Below, one piece after another: positions 16,735-24,443 of a stretch of 64,000 nt of DNA. Location: positions 109,269 through 173,268 of the forward strand of contig JBOGXA010000004.1 in assembly GCA_050694175.1 (NCBI GenBank), in the 5' to 3' direction. A program made the translations under genes and the position numbers. The notes under the pieces were generated by a model. That model ran no database searches, had not been told where the DNA came from, and saw nothing but the letters and a program-made list of their open reading frames with translations. Positions within the stretch are counted from its first letter, which is position 1. Every line of letters begins with the position of its first letter. This DNA is from JBOGXA01 sp050694175. Its GTDB lineage: Bacteria > Actinomycetota > CADDZG01 > WHSQ01.

Positions 16735-17661
16735 TTACTTGATGCTCGAACCGAGATGGGACTGTACGAACTTCCGCTGGAACACAAGAAACAGGACGAT
16801 GGCGGGGATCGCCAGCACGGTGGCCCCGGCGAGGATGGCTCCAAATGGATTTGCGGCGCGCGCAGCGACGTTACTGATGTAATTGGCAAGTGCTACGGCG
16901 AGCGGTTGCATGCTCGTCTCCTTGGTGATCAAGAACGGCCACAGGAACTCGTTCCATGGCCCGATAAACGTCACGATCACGGCGGCGAGGATGGACGGCT
17001 TCGCCAGGGGGATCGCGACCCGGGTCAGCACCTGGTATTCGGAGGCCCCGTCGATGCGCGCCGCGTCGAAGACATCCTGGGGAATCTGCATGAAGAACTG
17101 CCTGAAGATGAACACGGCCGTCGCGTTCACGGCGAACGGGATGATCATTCCGAGATGACTGTCCGCGAGCCCATACCACCGCACCACCATCACGTACAGC
17201 GGGATCATCAGCAGCTGGAATGGAACGATGAGCACGAGCAGCATCGCGCCGAAAACCACGCCCTTGCCTCGAAACTCGAGCTGCGCGAGCGCGTACCCGG
17301 CCAGCAGGCCGATGATCAGCGTCGCCAGGATGACGCCCCCCGTAAAGATCGAGGAGTTCAGCAATGTCTGAGGCAGGTTCACCGCGCGGTCTATGTCGAT
17401 GAAGTTGTCGAAGGTGAGGTTCCCCGGGCTGGGGAACGCACCCGTGACGTCCGGGTTGGGCTCTCTTTGGAGAGCGCCCACGACCATGTAATAGAACGGG
17501 AAAAGGAAAACGATTGCTCCGATGGTAAGCGCAACCAGAAAGCCGGTGCGCTTCCATCGATCACGAGGAGCCTCGAGCCGGGGGCGGTCGGCGATCGGTT
17601 CGGCATTGTCGCGGGTGGGGGCCCCCGTCAGATCAGCTTCTCGTCCAAGCGTCCGGGCCAT
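16735..17661 (-). CDS. Carbohydrate ABC transporter permease (MalG/AraQ type)
   Basis: Protein of 308 aa with six predicted transmembrane helices and the EAA-loop motif DAARIDGASEYQVLTRVAIP that docks the ATPase. It pairs with the permease encoded 2 bp upstream to form the membrane channel of a CUT1-type sugar importer. The N-terminal 45 residues are cytoplasmic and arginine-rich. No ATPase (MsmX/UgpC type) is encoded in this operon, so a shared ATPase elsewhere is likely. Confidence 0.93.
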   Translation of the reverse strand: MARTLGREADLTGAPTRDNAEPIADRPRLEAPRDRWKRTGFLVALTIGAIVFLFPFYYMVVGALQREPNPDVTGAFPSPGNLTFDNFIDIDRAVNLPQTLLNSSIFTGGVILATLIIGLLAGYALAQLEFRGKGVVFGAMLLVLIVPFQLLMIPLYVMVVRWYGLADSHLGMIIPFAVNATAVFIFRQFFMQIPQDVFDAARIDGASEYQVLTRVAIPLAKPSILAAVIVTFIGPWNEFLWPFLITKETSMQPLAVALANYISNVAARAANPFGAILAGATVLAIPAIVLFLVFQRKFVQSHLGSSIK

Positions 17662-17663
17662 GC

Positions 17664-18596
17664 TCAGTCCCTCTCCAGAACGAACCGGTTGAGCGCGCTA
17701 ACGACCATCACGCCCACTGCCAGGATCACCCCGATGGCCGCGGCGTAACCGGGTTTGTTCTGTTCGATGCCCTCTTGGTACATGAGCAGCACCGGCGAGA
17801 TCGATGCGCCGTTTGGCCCGCCTCCGCCGGTGAGCAGGTAGGGCTCGGTGAAGAAGTTGGCGCCGACGATCGTGGCGAGGATCACAACCAGCATCGTGGC
17901 CGGGCGCACCCCCGGAACCGTGACATGCCAGAAGCTGCGCAGTCGGCCGGCGCCGTCCACGGCGGCTGCTTCGTAGAGGTGCTTCGGGACGTTCTGCAAC
18001 GCGGCAAGGTAGACGAGCACGTAAAAGCCAAGATGTTTCCAGGTGGCGAACAGGGCGATAATCGGCATCGCCCAGAAGCGATTAACGAGCCACGTCGGCT
18101 CGGGGGCCAGAGCGCCGACGATCGCGTTGATGAGCCCGTTGCTGTTGAACAGCCACAGCCACACCCCGATGAGCGCAACGCTGGCGGTCACGTAGGGCAG
18201 GTAATACGAAGCGCGAAAGAAGGTCCTCAGCGGCAGCGCCACGTTGAGCGCCGTCGCCAGTACGAGGGCAAGCACAACCGTGATCGGCACGTTGATGACC
18301 AGAAAGATCACGACGTTAACCAGCGCCCTTCGGAAGGCCGGATCCTCGAGCGCGGCTGTGTAGTTGTCGAGTCCGACGAATGGCCGATCAACAACTGCCC
18401 CCGGTGCGGCGAAGAAGTAGTCGTGGAACGACATGTAGATCGCCAACAGGATGGGATAGGCGTAGATGGCGCCGAGAAACACGACGTACGGGGTCACGAA
18501 CGCAACCCCAACGGGATGGCGGCCGGCGACGCGGTTCAGCAGCCTTCTCGGCGGCCGGGCGGCAACCGCCACCCCTCTACGATCCTTCCTCGACAA
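17664..18596 (-). CDS. Carbohydrate ABC transporter permease (MalF/UgpA type)
   Basis: Protein of about 310 aa with six transmembrane helices and the EAA motif EAAAVDGAGRLRSFWHVTVP. The annotated start is TTG at 18596, overlapping the binding-protein gene by 20 bp. A GTG at 18572 with AGGAAGGA upstream would shorten it by 8 residues and is equally likely. It is the partner of the MalG-type permease. Confidence 0.93.
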   Translation of the reverse strand: MSRKDRRGVAVAARPPRRLLNRVAGRHPVGVAFVTPYVVFLGAIYAYPILLAIYMSFHDYFFAAPGAVVDRPFVGLDNYTAALEDPAFRRALVNVVIFLVINVPITVVLALVLATALNVALPLRTFFRASYYLPYVTASVALIGVWLWLFNSNGLINAIVGALAPEPTWLVNRFWAMPIIALFATWKHLGFYVLVYLAALQNVPKHLYEAAAVDGAGRLRSFWHVTVPGVRPATMLVVILATIVGANFFTEPYLLTGGGGPNGASISPVLLMYQEGIEQNKPGYAAAIGVILAVGVMVVSALNRFVLERD

Positions 18597-19890
18597 GCCC
18601 GTTGATCGTCTCGGCTGCCCCGTCGAATGCCGACTGAATCTCGTCGTCTCGGAATATCACGGACGCCGAGTACGCGTCCCGAAACTCTTGCCAGACGTCG
18701 ATGGAGCTTGGCACCATGGGCACTTCCACCGTGCGGTCGGCTTGCTCGGCAAAGAACTGGTACTCGGGCTTCTGGTCGAAGTAGTCGGGATAGGTGCCGG
18801 TGACATCCGTGCGCATCGGCATCTGTCCGGTCTCTTCGAGAAGAAGGCCGTCGTTGTCTTCGTTGGTTACGAACTTCAGGAACTCCCATGCTGTCTGCTG
18901 GTTCTCGCACGTCGAGTACATCCCGATCGACTTCTCGTCGGCGAACGTAAAGGTCTCCTCTGGGGCAACACCATCCTGCGTGGGCACAGGAGCGACGCCC
19001 CAGTTGATGTCTTTGCCGTAAACCGCGATGGCCCACGGCCCAACGATCGACATCGCGGACTTCTGATCCGCAAAAGCGTCGCCGTTGTAGGCCTCCTGCT
19101 GGGACAGTCCGCGCTCATACATCTGCCGCCAGAACTCGGCAACGGCAATACCGTCCTCGCTGTTGAACTGGGCCTCCCCGTCCTCCACGAGCTGGCCGCC
19201 GCCGGTCTGGGCGATGAACAGAGGATAGAAATCGAACCAGGGCTGGAAGAACTCCGATGACGGTGCAGGCCATATCGCGGCCTGGACACCGGCCTTGTCG
19301 ACGAGCGTCTGGCTGGTTTGCAGGAACTCGTCGTAGGTCGACAGCGGAGGGTTCTCGGAATCGAGGCCGGCCTCGTCGAACAGATCCTTGTTGTAGAAGA
19401 TCATCACGGGATTCGCCTTCCACGGCATCTGGTTGTACTCATCCTCCGGGTACTGGTATTGAGCCGCGCGGTCTCCTGAACGCTCCTCGATGTAGGAGGC
19501 GCCATCCTCGAACTCGGCGAGATCGACGAGACCACCGGCGCGCTCGAACTGCGGTACCGCGGCCGGAGCCGTATTGAAGATCAGACAGGGTGTGTTGCCG
19601 GCGGTGATGGCGGCGGCAATGACTTCCTCCGAGGTCTCACCGGCCGGGATCTCCTGACCCGTAACCTCTTCGTTCGGGTGCTCGTCGTTCCACGCCTTTA
19701 CGACCTGCTCACCCCACGCGATCTCCTCGGGGTTATTCGAGTACCAGATCTCGATCGGGCCGGTGGACTGCTGGGCCTCTGAGGCCGCCCCTCCGTCACC
19801 GTCCCCACAGGCAGCTGCAACGAACAGCAGGACGGCAACCATCACGAGAATCTTGTTGCCCTTCCCGCCGGCCACACTGACGCTTCGCAT
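18577..19890 (-). CDS. Sugar ABC transporter substrate-binding lipoprotein
   Basis: Protein of 437 aa from the ATG at 19890, with GGAGGGGG as ribosome-binding site. Signal peptide with lipobox FVAAAC; C28 would be lipidated. The mature part has the family-1 extracellular solute-binding pattern (IEIWYSNNPEEIAWGEQVV, then SAMSIVGPWAIAVYG). It delivers an oligosaccharide to the two downstream permeases. GH130 in the same operon suggests a mannose-containing substrate; this is inference. Confidence 0.92.
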   Translation of the reverse strand: MRSVSVAGGKGNKILVMVAVLLFVAAACGDGDGGAASEAQQSTGPIEIWYSNNPEEIAWGEQVVKAWNDEHPNEEVTGQEIPAGETSEEVIAAAITAGNTPCLIFNTAPAAVPQFERAGGLVDLAEFEDGASYIEERSGDRAAQYQYPEDEYNQMPWKANPVMIFYNKDLFDEAGLDSENPPLSTYDEFLQTSQTLVDKAGVQAAIWPAPSSEFFQPWFDFYPLFIAQTGGGQLVEDGEAQFNSEDGIAVAEFWRQMYERGLSQQEAYNGDAFADQKSAMSIVGPWAIAVYGKDINWGVAPVPTQDGVAPEETFTFADEKSIGMYSTCENQQTAWEFLKFVTNEDNDGLLLEETGQMPMRTDVTGTYPDYFDQKPEYQFFAEQADRTVEVPMVPSSIDVWQEFRDAYSASVIFRDDEIQSAFDGAAETINGLVEEGS

Positions 19891-19928
19891 CGTTATCCCC
19901 CTCCAGTTCTGTCGGTCTCCTACCGGTC

Positions 19929-20951
19929 TCATATGCTTTTTGCGGGTGCAGGCCCGGTCGATCCCCTCACGATCAGGTTGGGTAACTCAAGTTGCGTCGT
20001 CGGCAAGGGTCGCTCTTCGACAACGGCCAGCAGCGTGTCTGCGCACACCCGCCCCCAGGTGAGGACATCGGGGCGAACGGTGGTGAGCGGGGGCACGACG
20101 TGGGCTGCGAGGAGAACGTCGTCGAATCCGACGATCGACAGTTCATCTGGGATGCGCAGTCCGTACTCAGACGCGACTCCCATTCCCGCGATGGCCATCA
20201 GATCGTTGGCGTAGACGATGGCGGTCGGGCGCTCCTTAGCCTCGAGCAGAATCCTTGTGGCCGCGGCGCCACTGTGACCGGTGAAGTCGCCCGGCACCAG
20301 GGGGCCGGGATCAAGGCCGGCACTCTTGACAGCGGTCCGCCACGCGTCGCGACGGGATGCGGTGTGCACGTAACCCCTGGGGCCGCCGACATGGGCGATC
20401 CTGCGGTGCCCGAGCGAGACGAGATGCTCGACCGCAGCGCGCACTCCGGGGCGATCATCCAGACTGACGAACGGGAGCGGGCAGTCCCCTCGCGGGAGCC
20501 CGACCGCGAGCGCGGCGATCCCAAGGCTGCGGACCAGCTCGAAGCGCGATTCGTTCGTCCGAAGGTCGGTGAGAAGGACGCCGTCGACGCGACCTTCTTG
20601 GGCGAGGCGCCGATAACACTCGGCCTCTGCGTTCTCATCGTTGCCGACAAACTGGAGCAGGAAGGCGTAGCCGCGGTCCGCCAGGGCACTCTCGACGCCC
20701 GCGATGAATTGGGGAAAGAAGGGGTCGGCCGCGAGGAGCTCGGCCGGGCGGGACATCACGAGCCCGAGAGCGGACGCGCGCGATCGTGACAGGGCGCGGG
20801 CCCCGGCACTGGGGCGCCAGCCGAGCTCGCTTGCGACGGTAAGGATGCGGGCGCGGGTCCCCTCTCCCACGCCCGGCCGGTCGTTCAAGGCAAAGGAGAC
20901 CGCAGCCCCCGAGACGCCGGCGCGTCTGGCGACATCGGCGATCGTCGGTCG
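19929..20951 (-). CDS. LacI-family transcriptional regulator with no canonical start codon
   Basis: Reading from 20951 the frame gives RPTIADVARRAGVSG, a complete LacI helix-turn-helix, then a periplasmic-binding-protein-like ligand domain (LGLVMSRPAELL, GFDDVLLAAHVVPPLTTVRP). The frame stays open back to 21026 but contains no ATG, GTG or TTG before the helix-turn-helix. The first canonical start is a TTG at 20888 in the middle of the DNA-binding motif. Either a non-canonical start or a sequence error is implied. It is the first gene of the sugar operon, 38 bp before the binding protein, and probably autoregulated through the palindrome at 21026-21039. Confidence 0.85.
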   Translation of the reverse strand, partial: RPTIADVARRAGVSGAAVSFALNDRPGVGEGTRARILTVASELGWRPSAGARALSRSRASALGLVMSRPAELLAADPFFPQFIAGVESALADRGYAFLLQFVGNDENAEAECYRRLAQEGRVDGVLLTDLRTNESRFELVRSLGIAALAVGLPRGDCPLPFVSLDDRPGVRAAVEHLVSLGHRRIAHVGGPRGYVHTASRRDAWRTAVKSAGLDPGPLVPGDFTGHSGAAATRILLEAKERPTAIVYANDLMAIAGMGVASEYGLRIPDELSIVGFDDVLLAAHVVPPLTTVRPDVLTWGRVCADTLLAVVEERPLPTTQLELPNLIVRGSTGPAPAKSI

Positions 20952-21025
20952 CCGTGCCCTGCTGCCGTCTCTCCCCCGCTGCGTTGCCGTTGGGACCCCC
21001 CGTGTCGTTACTCGTCCAAGGCTAC

Positions 21026-21039
21026 CTTAAGCGCTTAAG
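21026..21039. promoter_or_regulatory. LacI-type operator palindrome
   Basis: Perfect 14-bp palindrome CTTAAGCGCTTAAG with a central CG, the usual architecture of LacI-family operators. It lies about 75 bp upstream of the LacI coding region and is the only copy seen in the operon, consistent with a single regulated promoter for lacI, the transporter and GH130. Confidence 0.75.
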
Positions 21040-21473
21040 TGTCGCCACCGATGCTGGCTGAACTTTCAACCGTGAGCAGCCAGTGCGCGGAGTTCGTTGG
21101 GGTCAATGAGGTTGCGATGCCGGCCGGACGACGGAGGCGGAACTCAACTGACTATCACCCTTGCTTGTAAGGAAGGACGGCGCGGCTCTGTTCCTATTCA
21201 GTGCCGAGGACACGATTCAGTCCGCCGTGAATCGACTTGAGATCGAGACAGGGGTAGGGCCAGCTGATTGGCGAGAGTGTGACGTCTCCGCAATCGATGA
21301 TGATTGGAACATCAGCCCGGCTGGAGTGAGAAGCCTCCGTCAGATCATCGAATAGAAGGACATCATGGCTTCTCCCGAGCTGTGCCCGCCAACCGGGTCA
21401 AAAGAGAACTTCGGCAAGAACGCCTCCCTTGTTGATCGCATGCCAGCGAACTGTTTAGACAGTCGCTGTGACC
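21040..21473. other. Mostly gene-free stretch
   Basis: Between the operator and the Tat-exported protein gene. One 64-codon frame from a TTG (21161-21355, +) has acidic, protein-like composition but no ribosome-binding site and no recognised family; it may be a fragment. A small hairpin with an ACTGT/ACAGT stem (about 21448-21468) lies just past the stop of the Tat protein gene and may help terminate it. Confidence 0.4.
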
Positions 21474-21968
21474 CTAGTTTGCGAAGACAGTTATAAACCC
21501 CTCTCTCTGTGGAGCCGGAGCGCGCCGCGGAGCCGGGCCGGGTGCACATGGGGAGACACAGACGCGACGGCCGGAGCAGACGTCCCCCGTGCAGGGGTCC
21601 AGTTCTGCACACCTGACTCCCGGGCCGACGAAGGCCTCACAGTCGGCGTCGCTCTGGCAAATGGGAGGACCTGTCGGATTGCAAACGCCACCGGAATTGC
21701 AGAAACAGCTACCGTCCAGCATGCGTCCGCACCGGCAGGTCGAACTCAGCGGTGGGCAGCTCCCCTCGGCACACGTCAGATCGGGTAAACCGGGGCCGCA
21801 CAATCCGGCCGTCAAGAGCCGGCACTGCGGAGACGCCTGGGCGAACGCGGGAGCAGTGACGCTTGTCAGAATCGGGGCCGACCAGATCAAGGCACTACTC
21901 GCCCCGATCTGCCCTAGCATCCGCCGTCGGGAAACCGGGCACTGTGTCTTGTCGTCGCCGGTCATCAT
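21474..21968 (-). CDS. Tat-exported cysteine-rich protein
   Basis: Protein of 164 aa. The N terminus has the twin-arginine pattern SRRRMLGQIG followed by a hydrophobic stretch and an APAFAQA cleavage site, so export in folded form is likely. The mature region of about 120 residues carries 16 cysteines, many in C-x(4-8)-C and CxC arrangements (TCRCG, SCFC), suggesting a disulfide-stabilised or metal-binding module. The start ATG at 21968 follows GGGGGAAGG. No family was recognised. It lies in the accessory region between the sugar operon and the histone-like gene. Confidence 0.7.
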   Translation of the reverse strand: MMTGDDKTQCPVSRRRMLGQIGASSALIWSAPILTSVTAPAFAQASPQCRLLTAGLCGPGLPDLTCAEGSCPPLSSTCRCGRMLDGSCFCNSGGVCNPTGPPICQSDADCEAFVGPGVRCAELDPCTGDVCSGRRVCVSPCAPGPAPRRAPAPQREGFITVFAN

Positions 21969-22239
21969 GCCTTCCCCCTGAAAGAGCCCCCACTCAGATG
22001 CCCTCCACGATCGACCCTAAGGGCGCGGTTGGGGCCAGAACATCGTGTCCCCGGCGTATTATTCCTGGCGCCCATGATGTGGCGCCCGTAGGAAAATGCT
22101 TCGTATCTATCGGGCGGTAGCAATGGCGAGGCCGGCGATCGCTGAGAACCGGATTCTGTGAACAAGACCTTCTGGATCGTCGAGGATAAACAGGTCCTCA
22201 GCGTTCCAGGCCGCGGGTTCTCCCCAATTTCGATGGCGA

Positions 22240-22728
22240 CTACTTTGCCTTCTTGCGAGCCTCCGCGGCCTTGGCACGAGTGGTCTTGGCTGCGGCCGAT
22301 CCCTGGGCGCGCGCGGATTTCGCCGCGGCCTGGCTTTTCGATCGCGCCGTTTTAAGAGCGGCGGAGCCCTGGGCGCGCGCGGCTCGCGAACCTGCAGCCG
22401 CGGCCTTCTTGGACGCGTCGGCCGCCTTTCTTGCGTTCGCCCGCGTCTTCTTCATCTCCTTCGACTTGGCCAGCGTCTTGGCGCTCACCTGGGCTTTCTT
22501 GGACGCGGTCTTCACAAGCGTGGCCGTCGCGCCGGCCGCTGTCTTGACGGCTTTGCCGGCAACGTTTAGTTGCTTCTTGGCCTGTTTGGCATCGCGGGTC
22601 TTGGCGACCTCTCGAGCCGTTTGGCGAGCGCTCACCACCGCCCTCTTGCCGACATCCGCCACCCCCCGCGCGGTGGCGCCGAGGTGCTTGCGCACATCGT
22701 CGACCTGCTTCGTGGCCTTCCTCGCCAT
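22240..22728 (-). CDS. Histone H1-like Ala/Lys-rich DNA-binding protein
   Basis: Protein of 162 aa, almost entirely Ala, Lys, Arg, Ser and Thr, with repeated AKSARAQGSAAAK-like and KKAxxA units resembling the C-terminal tail of histone H1 and bacterial HctB-type proteins. The N-terminal 40 residues (KATKQVDDVRKHLGATARGV) are less repetitive. The ATG at 22728 has AGGAGGGG upstream. It probably compacts nucleoid DNA by charge. Two truncated copies lie at 13.4 and 15.4 kb. Confidence 0.75.
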   Translation of the reverse strand: MARKATKQVDDVRKHLGATARGVADVGKRAVVSARQTAREVAKTRDAKQAKKQLNVAGKAVKTAAGATATLVKTASKKAQVSAKTLAKSKEMKKTRANARKAADASKKAAAAGSRAARAQGSAALKTARSKSQAAAKSARAQGSAAAKTTRAKAAEARKKAK

Positions 22729-22811
22729 GAACCCCTCCTATTCCGATGCCCGATCGCTGAGATCGCTCCTTCAGCGTCTCACCGATCGAGGATCAGTTCA
22801 AACGCCGCACG

Positions 22812-23048
22812 CTACCGATCCAGGTGAACCCGTAGCCATTTTCTTCGCCCGCATGCCGGGCACCGAAACCACGAGTGGTGATACTTGATTAACGGCACGT
22901 GGAAATGGACCGGCCACAGAAGGGCGGCCAGCTCCACGTACGAAACACGGGTCTCCTCCCGGCAGGCGGAACATTCGACCGTACAAGTGAAAGGCCGCCT
23001 TTCCGTCACCGAGTAAAGGGCGTACCTGCCTTGTCGTTCACGATCCAT
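22812..23048 (-). CDS. Small zinc-ribbon protein
   Basis: Protein of 78 aa with two CxxC knuckles, CSAC and CPAC, separated by a hydrophobic segment (YVELAALLWPVHFHVPLI), the layout of a zinc ribbon. Its start overlaps the end of the parA-like gene by 11 bp, so it is likely co-translated with it. Function unknown; the linkage to an orphan ParA suggests a shared process. Confidence 0.65.
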   Translation of the reverse strand: MDRERQGRYALYSVTERRPFTCTVECSACREETRVSYVELAALLWPVHFHVPLIKYHHSWFRCPACGRRKWLRVHLDR

Positions 23049-23802
23049 CGGCGCCCGTTTCTATCACCGCGGCCAGAGCCCGGTACGCGTGAGCGCCCGG
23101 GTGCTGAGGGGCGTACGCGAGCAGCGAGCGACCCACCTTCGAGGCCTCCGCGAACTTGATGGATTTGCGAATCGGCGGTTCCAGCACCCGGATGCCATAG
23201 CGCGAACCGACGTCGGCCAACACCTCGGTGGCGTGACGCGTCCGTCCGTCGAACATCGTCGGGATCAAACCGACGATGCGTAGCCCCGGGTTTGTGAAGT
23301 GCCGGATGTCTCCCAGCGTGTCGAGCAACTGACCCACCCCACGATGCGAAAGAGCCTCGCATTGGAGTGGGATCAGGACCTCGGCGGCCGCCGTCAGACC
23401 GTTGATAGTGAGGATCCCGAGCGAGGGCGGACAGTCGATCAGCACGTAGTCGTACCGATCGACGACATCGCGCATCGCCCGTTGAAGCGCGTACTCGCGT
23501 CCCGTCTTCGCCAGCAGAATCGCCTCCGCGCCGGCGAGATCGATGTTCGCGGGGACGACATCAATCTCTCTCTCGAGCACGACCTTGTCGATCGGCAAGC
23601 GCCGGACGAGCACGTCGTTGATGGTCTCGTCGAGATCGTCGGGCTCGACCCCGGTCGAGTAAGTCAGGGCCCCCTGGGGGTCGAGGTCGACTCCGAGCAC
23701 CGCCCGGCCTCGCTCCGCGAGCGCGGCCGCAAGACAGAGCACGCTCGTGGTCTTGGCAACACCGCCCTTCTGGTTGGCTACGGCAATAACTCGTGCCGCC
23801 AA
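23038..23802 (-). CDS. ParA/Soj-family ATPase
   Basis: Protein of 254 aa with a deviant Walker A (NQKGGVAKTT), Walker A' (GVDLDPQGALT) and Walker B (YVLIDCPPSLG), as in Soj/ParA ATPases that form gradients on nucleoid DNA. Start is a TTG at 23802, two bases after the DUF5319 stop. No parB follows; instead a small Zn-ribbon gene does. It is therefore an orphan ParA rather than part of a parABS locus. Confidence 0.92.
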   Translation of the reverse strand: MAARVIAVANQKGGVAKTTSVLCLAAALAERGRAVLGVDLDPQGALTYSTGVEPDDLDETINDVLVRRLPIDKVVLEREIDVVPANIDLAGAEAILLAKTGREYALQRAMRDVVDRYDYVLIDCPPSLGILTINGLTAAAEVLIPLQCEALSHRGVGQLLDTLGDIRHFTNPGLRIVGLIPTMFDGRTRHATEVLADVGSRYGIRVLEPPIRKSIKFAEASKVGRSLLAYAPQHPGAHAYRALAAVIETGADGS

Positions 23803-23804
23803 GG

Positions 23805-24266
23805 TCAGGTCCCGCCCGCGCCGCCGCCGTCCCGACGACCCGGGAGGGCAAGACCCATGTCGCGCACCAGCGCGAGCGCTTCGTCACGGCGCCAGCCGCG
23901 GCCCAGCAGCTCGGCGAGCAACCGCTTCGCCAGCTCCGGCATCTCTTCGTCGGCAAAGGACTCGTAACCATCGAGGAACCCGCGCGCGTAGTCCCACGAG
24001 ACGTACTCGTCGGGATCGGGATCGAACGCCGGTTCGTGCACGGGGGACTCCCCTGCCTCCAACAGCTCGCGCAGGTTCCCCGCCAGGAGCTCCCAACCAA
24101 GGTAGTGGTCCTCGTCGCAATCCGGGCAGTAGAAGACCGTGCCCTTTATCCCCTTGGGGCCCAGCACCTCTTTGAGCACCTGAACGTCAACGAGATCCTG
24201 GCGTAAGGCCTCCAGTTCCTCGTCGTCGAGCGATTCGTCGTCGCGCGGCTCTTCTTCCGGTTCCAC
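23805..24266 (-). CDS. DUF5319 protein
   Basis: Protein of 153 aa, strongly acidic N terminus, then FYCPDCDEDHYLGWELLAGN, the CxxC plus aromatic signature of the actinobacterial DUF5319 family. The C-terminal 40 residues are helical and basic. It is the first gene of a three-gene unit with parA and the zinc-ribbon protein. Role unknown. Confidence 0.8.
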   Translation of the reverse strand: MEPEEEPRDDESLDDEELEALRQDLVDVQVLKEVLGPKGIKGTVFYCPDCDEDHYLGWELLAGNLRELLEAGESPVHEPAFDPDPDEYVSWDYARGFLDGYESFADEEMPELAKRLLAELLGRGWRRDEALALVRDMGLALPGRRDGGGAGGT

Positions 24267-24443
24267 CCCCTGATGGTAAAGCGGATCGTGTAGCCGACCT
24301 CGTGACAGTGCCTGAACCCCGTCAATGGACGCTATGAACTCGTCCGAAGGGCTATCGGAAAATAGCTCAATTGGTTCATTCCGGCGCCGAGTGGCCCCAT
24401 GGTTAGCTTGCGCCAGCCTACGACGACCGCTGGGGAGCTCAAG

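Noticed and set aside
16408..17748. 446-codon plus-strand ORF opposite the permease and GH130 genes
   Set aside because: Antisense shadow; His/Asp/Arg-rich with no fold, whereas the minus strand encodes recognised families.
21161..21355. 64-codon plus-strand ORF after the LacI operator
   Set aside because: Composition is plausible but there is no ribosome-binding site, no recognised family and decayed surroundings; not enough to call a gene.
13200..22800. Insertion sequence or prophage in the accessory region
   Set aside because: No transposase, integrase, terminal inverted repeats or phage genes were found; the rearrangement is explained by histone-gene repeats.
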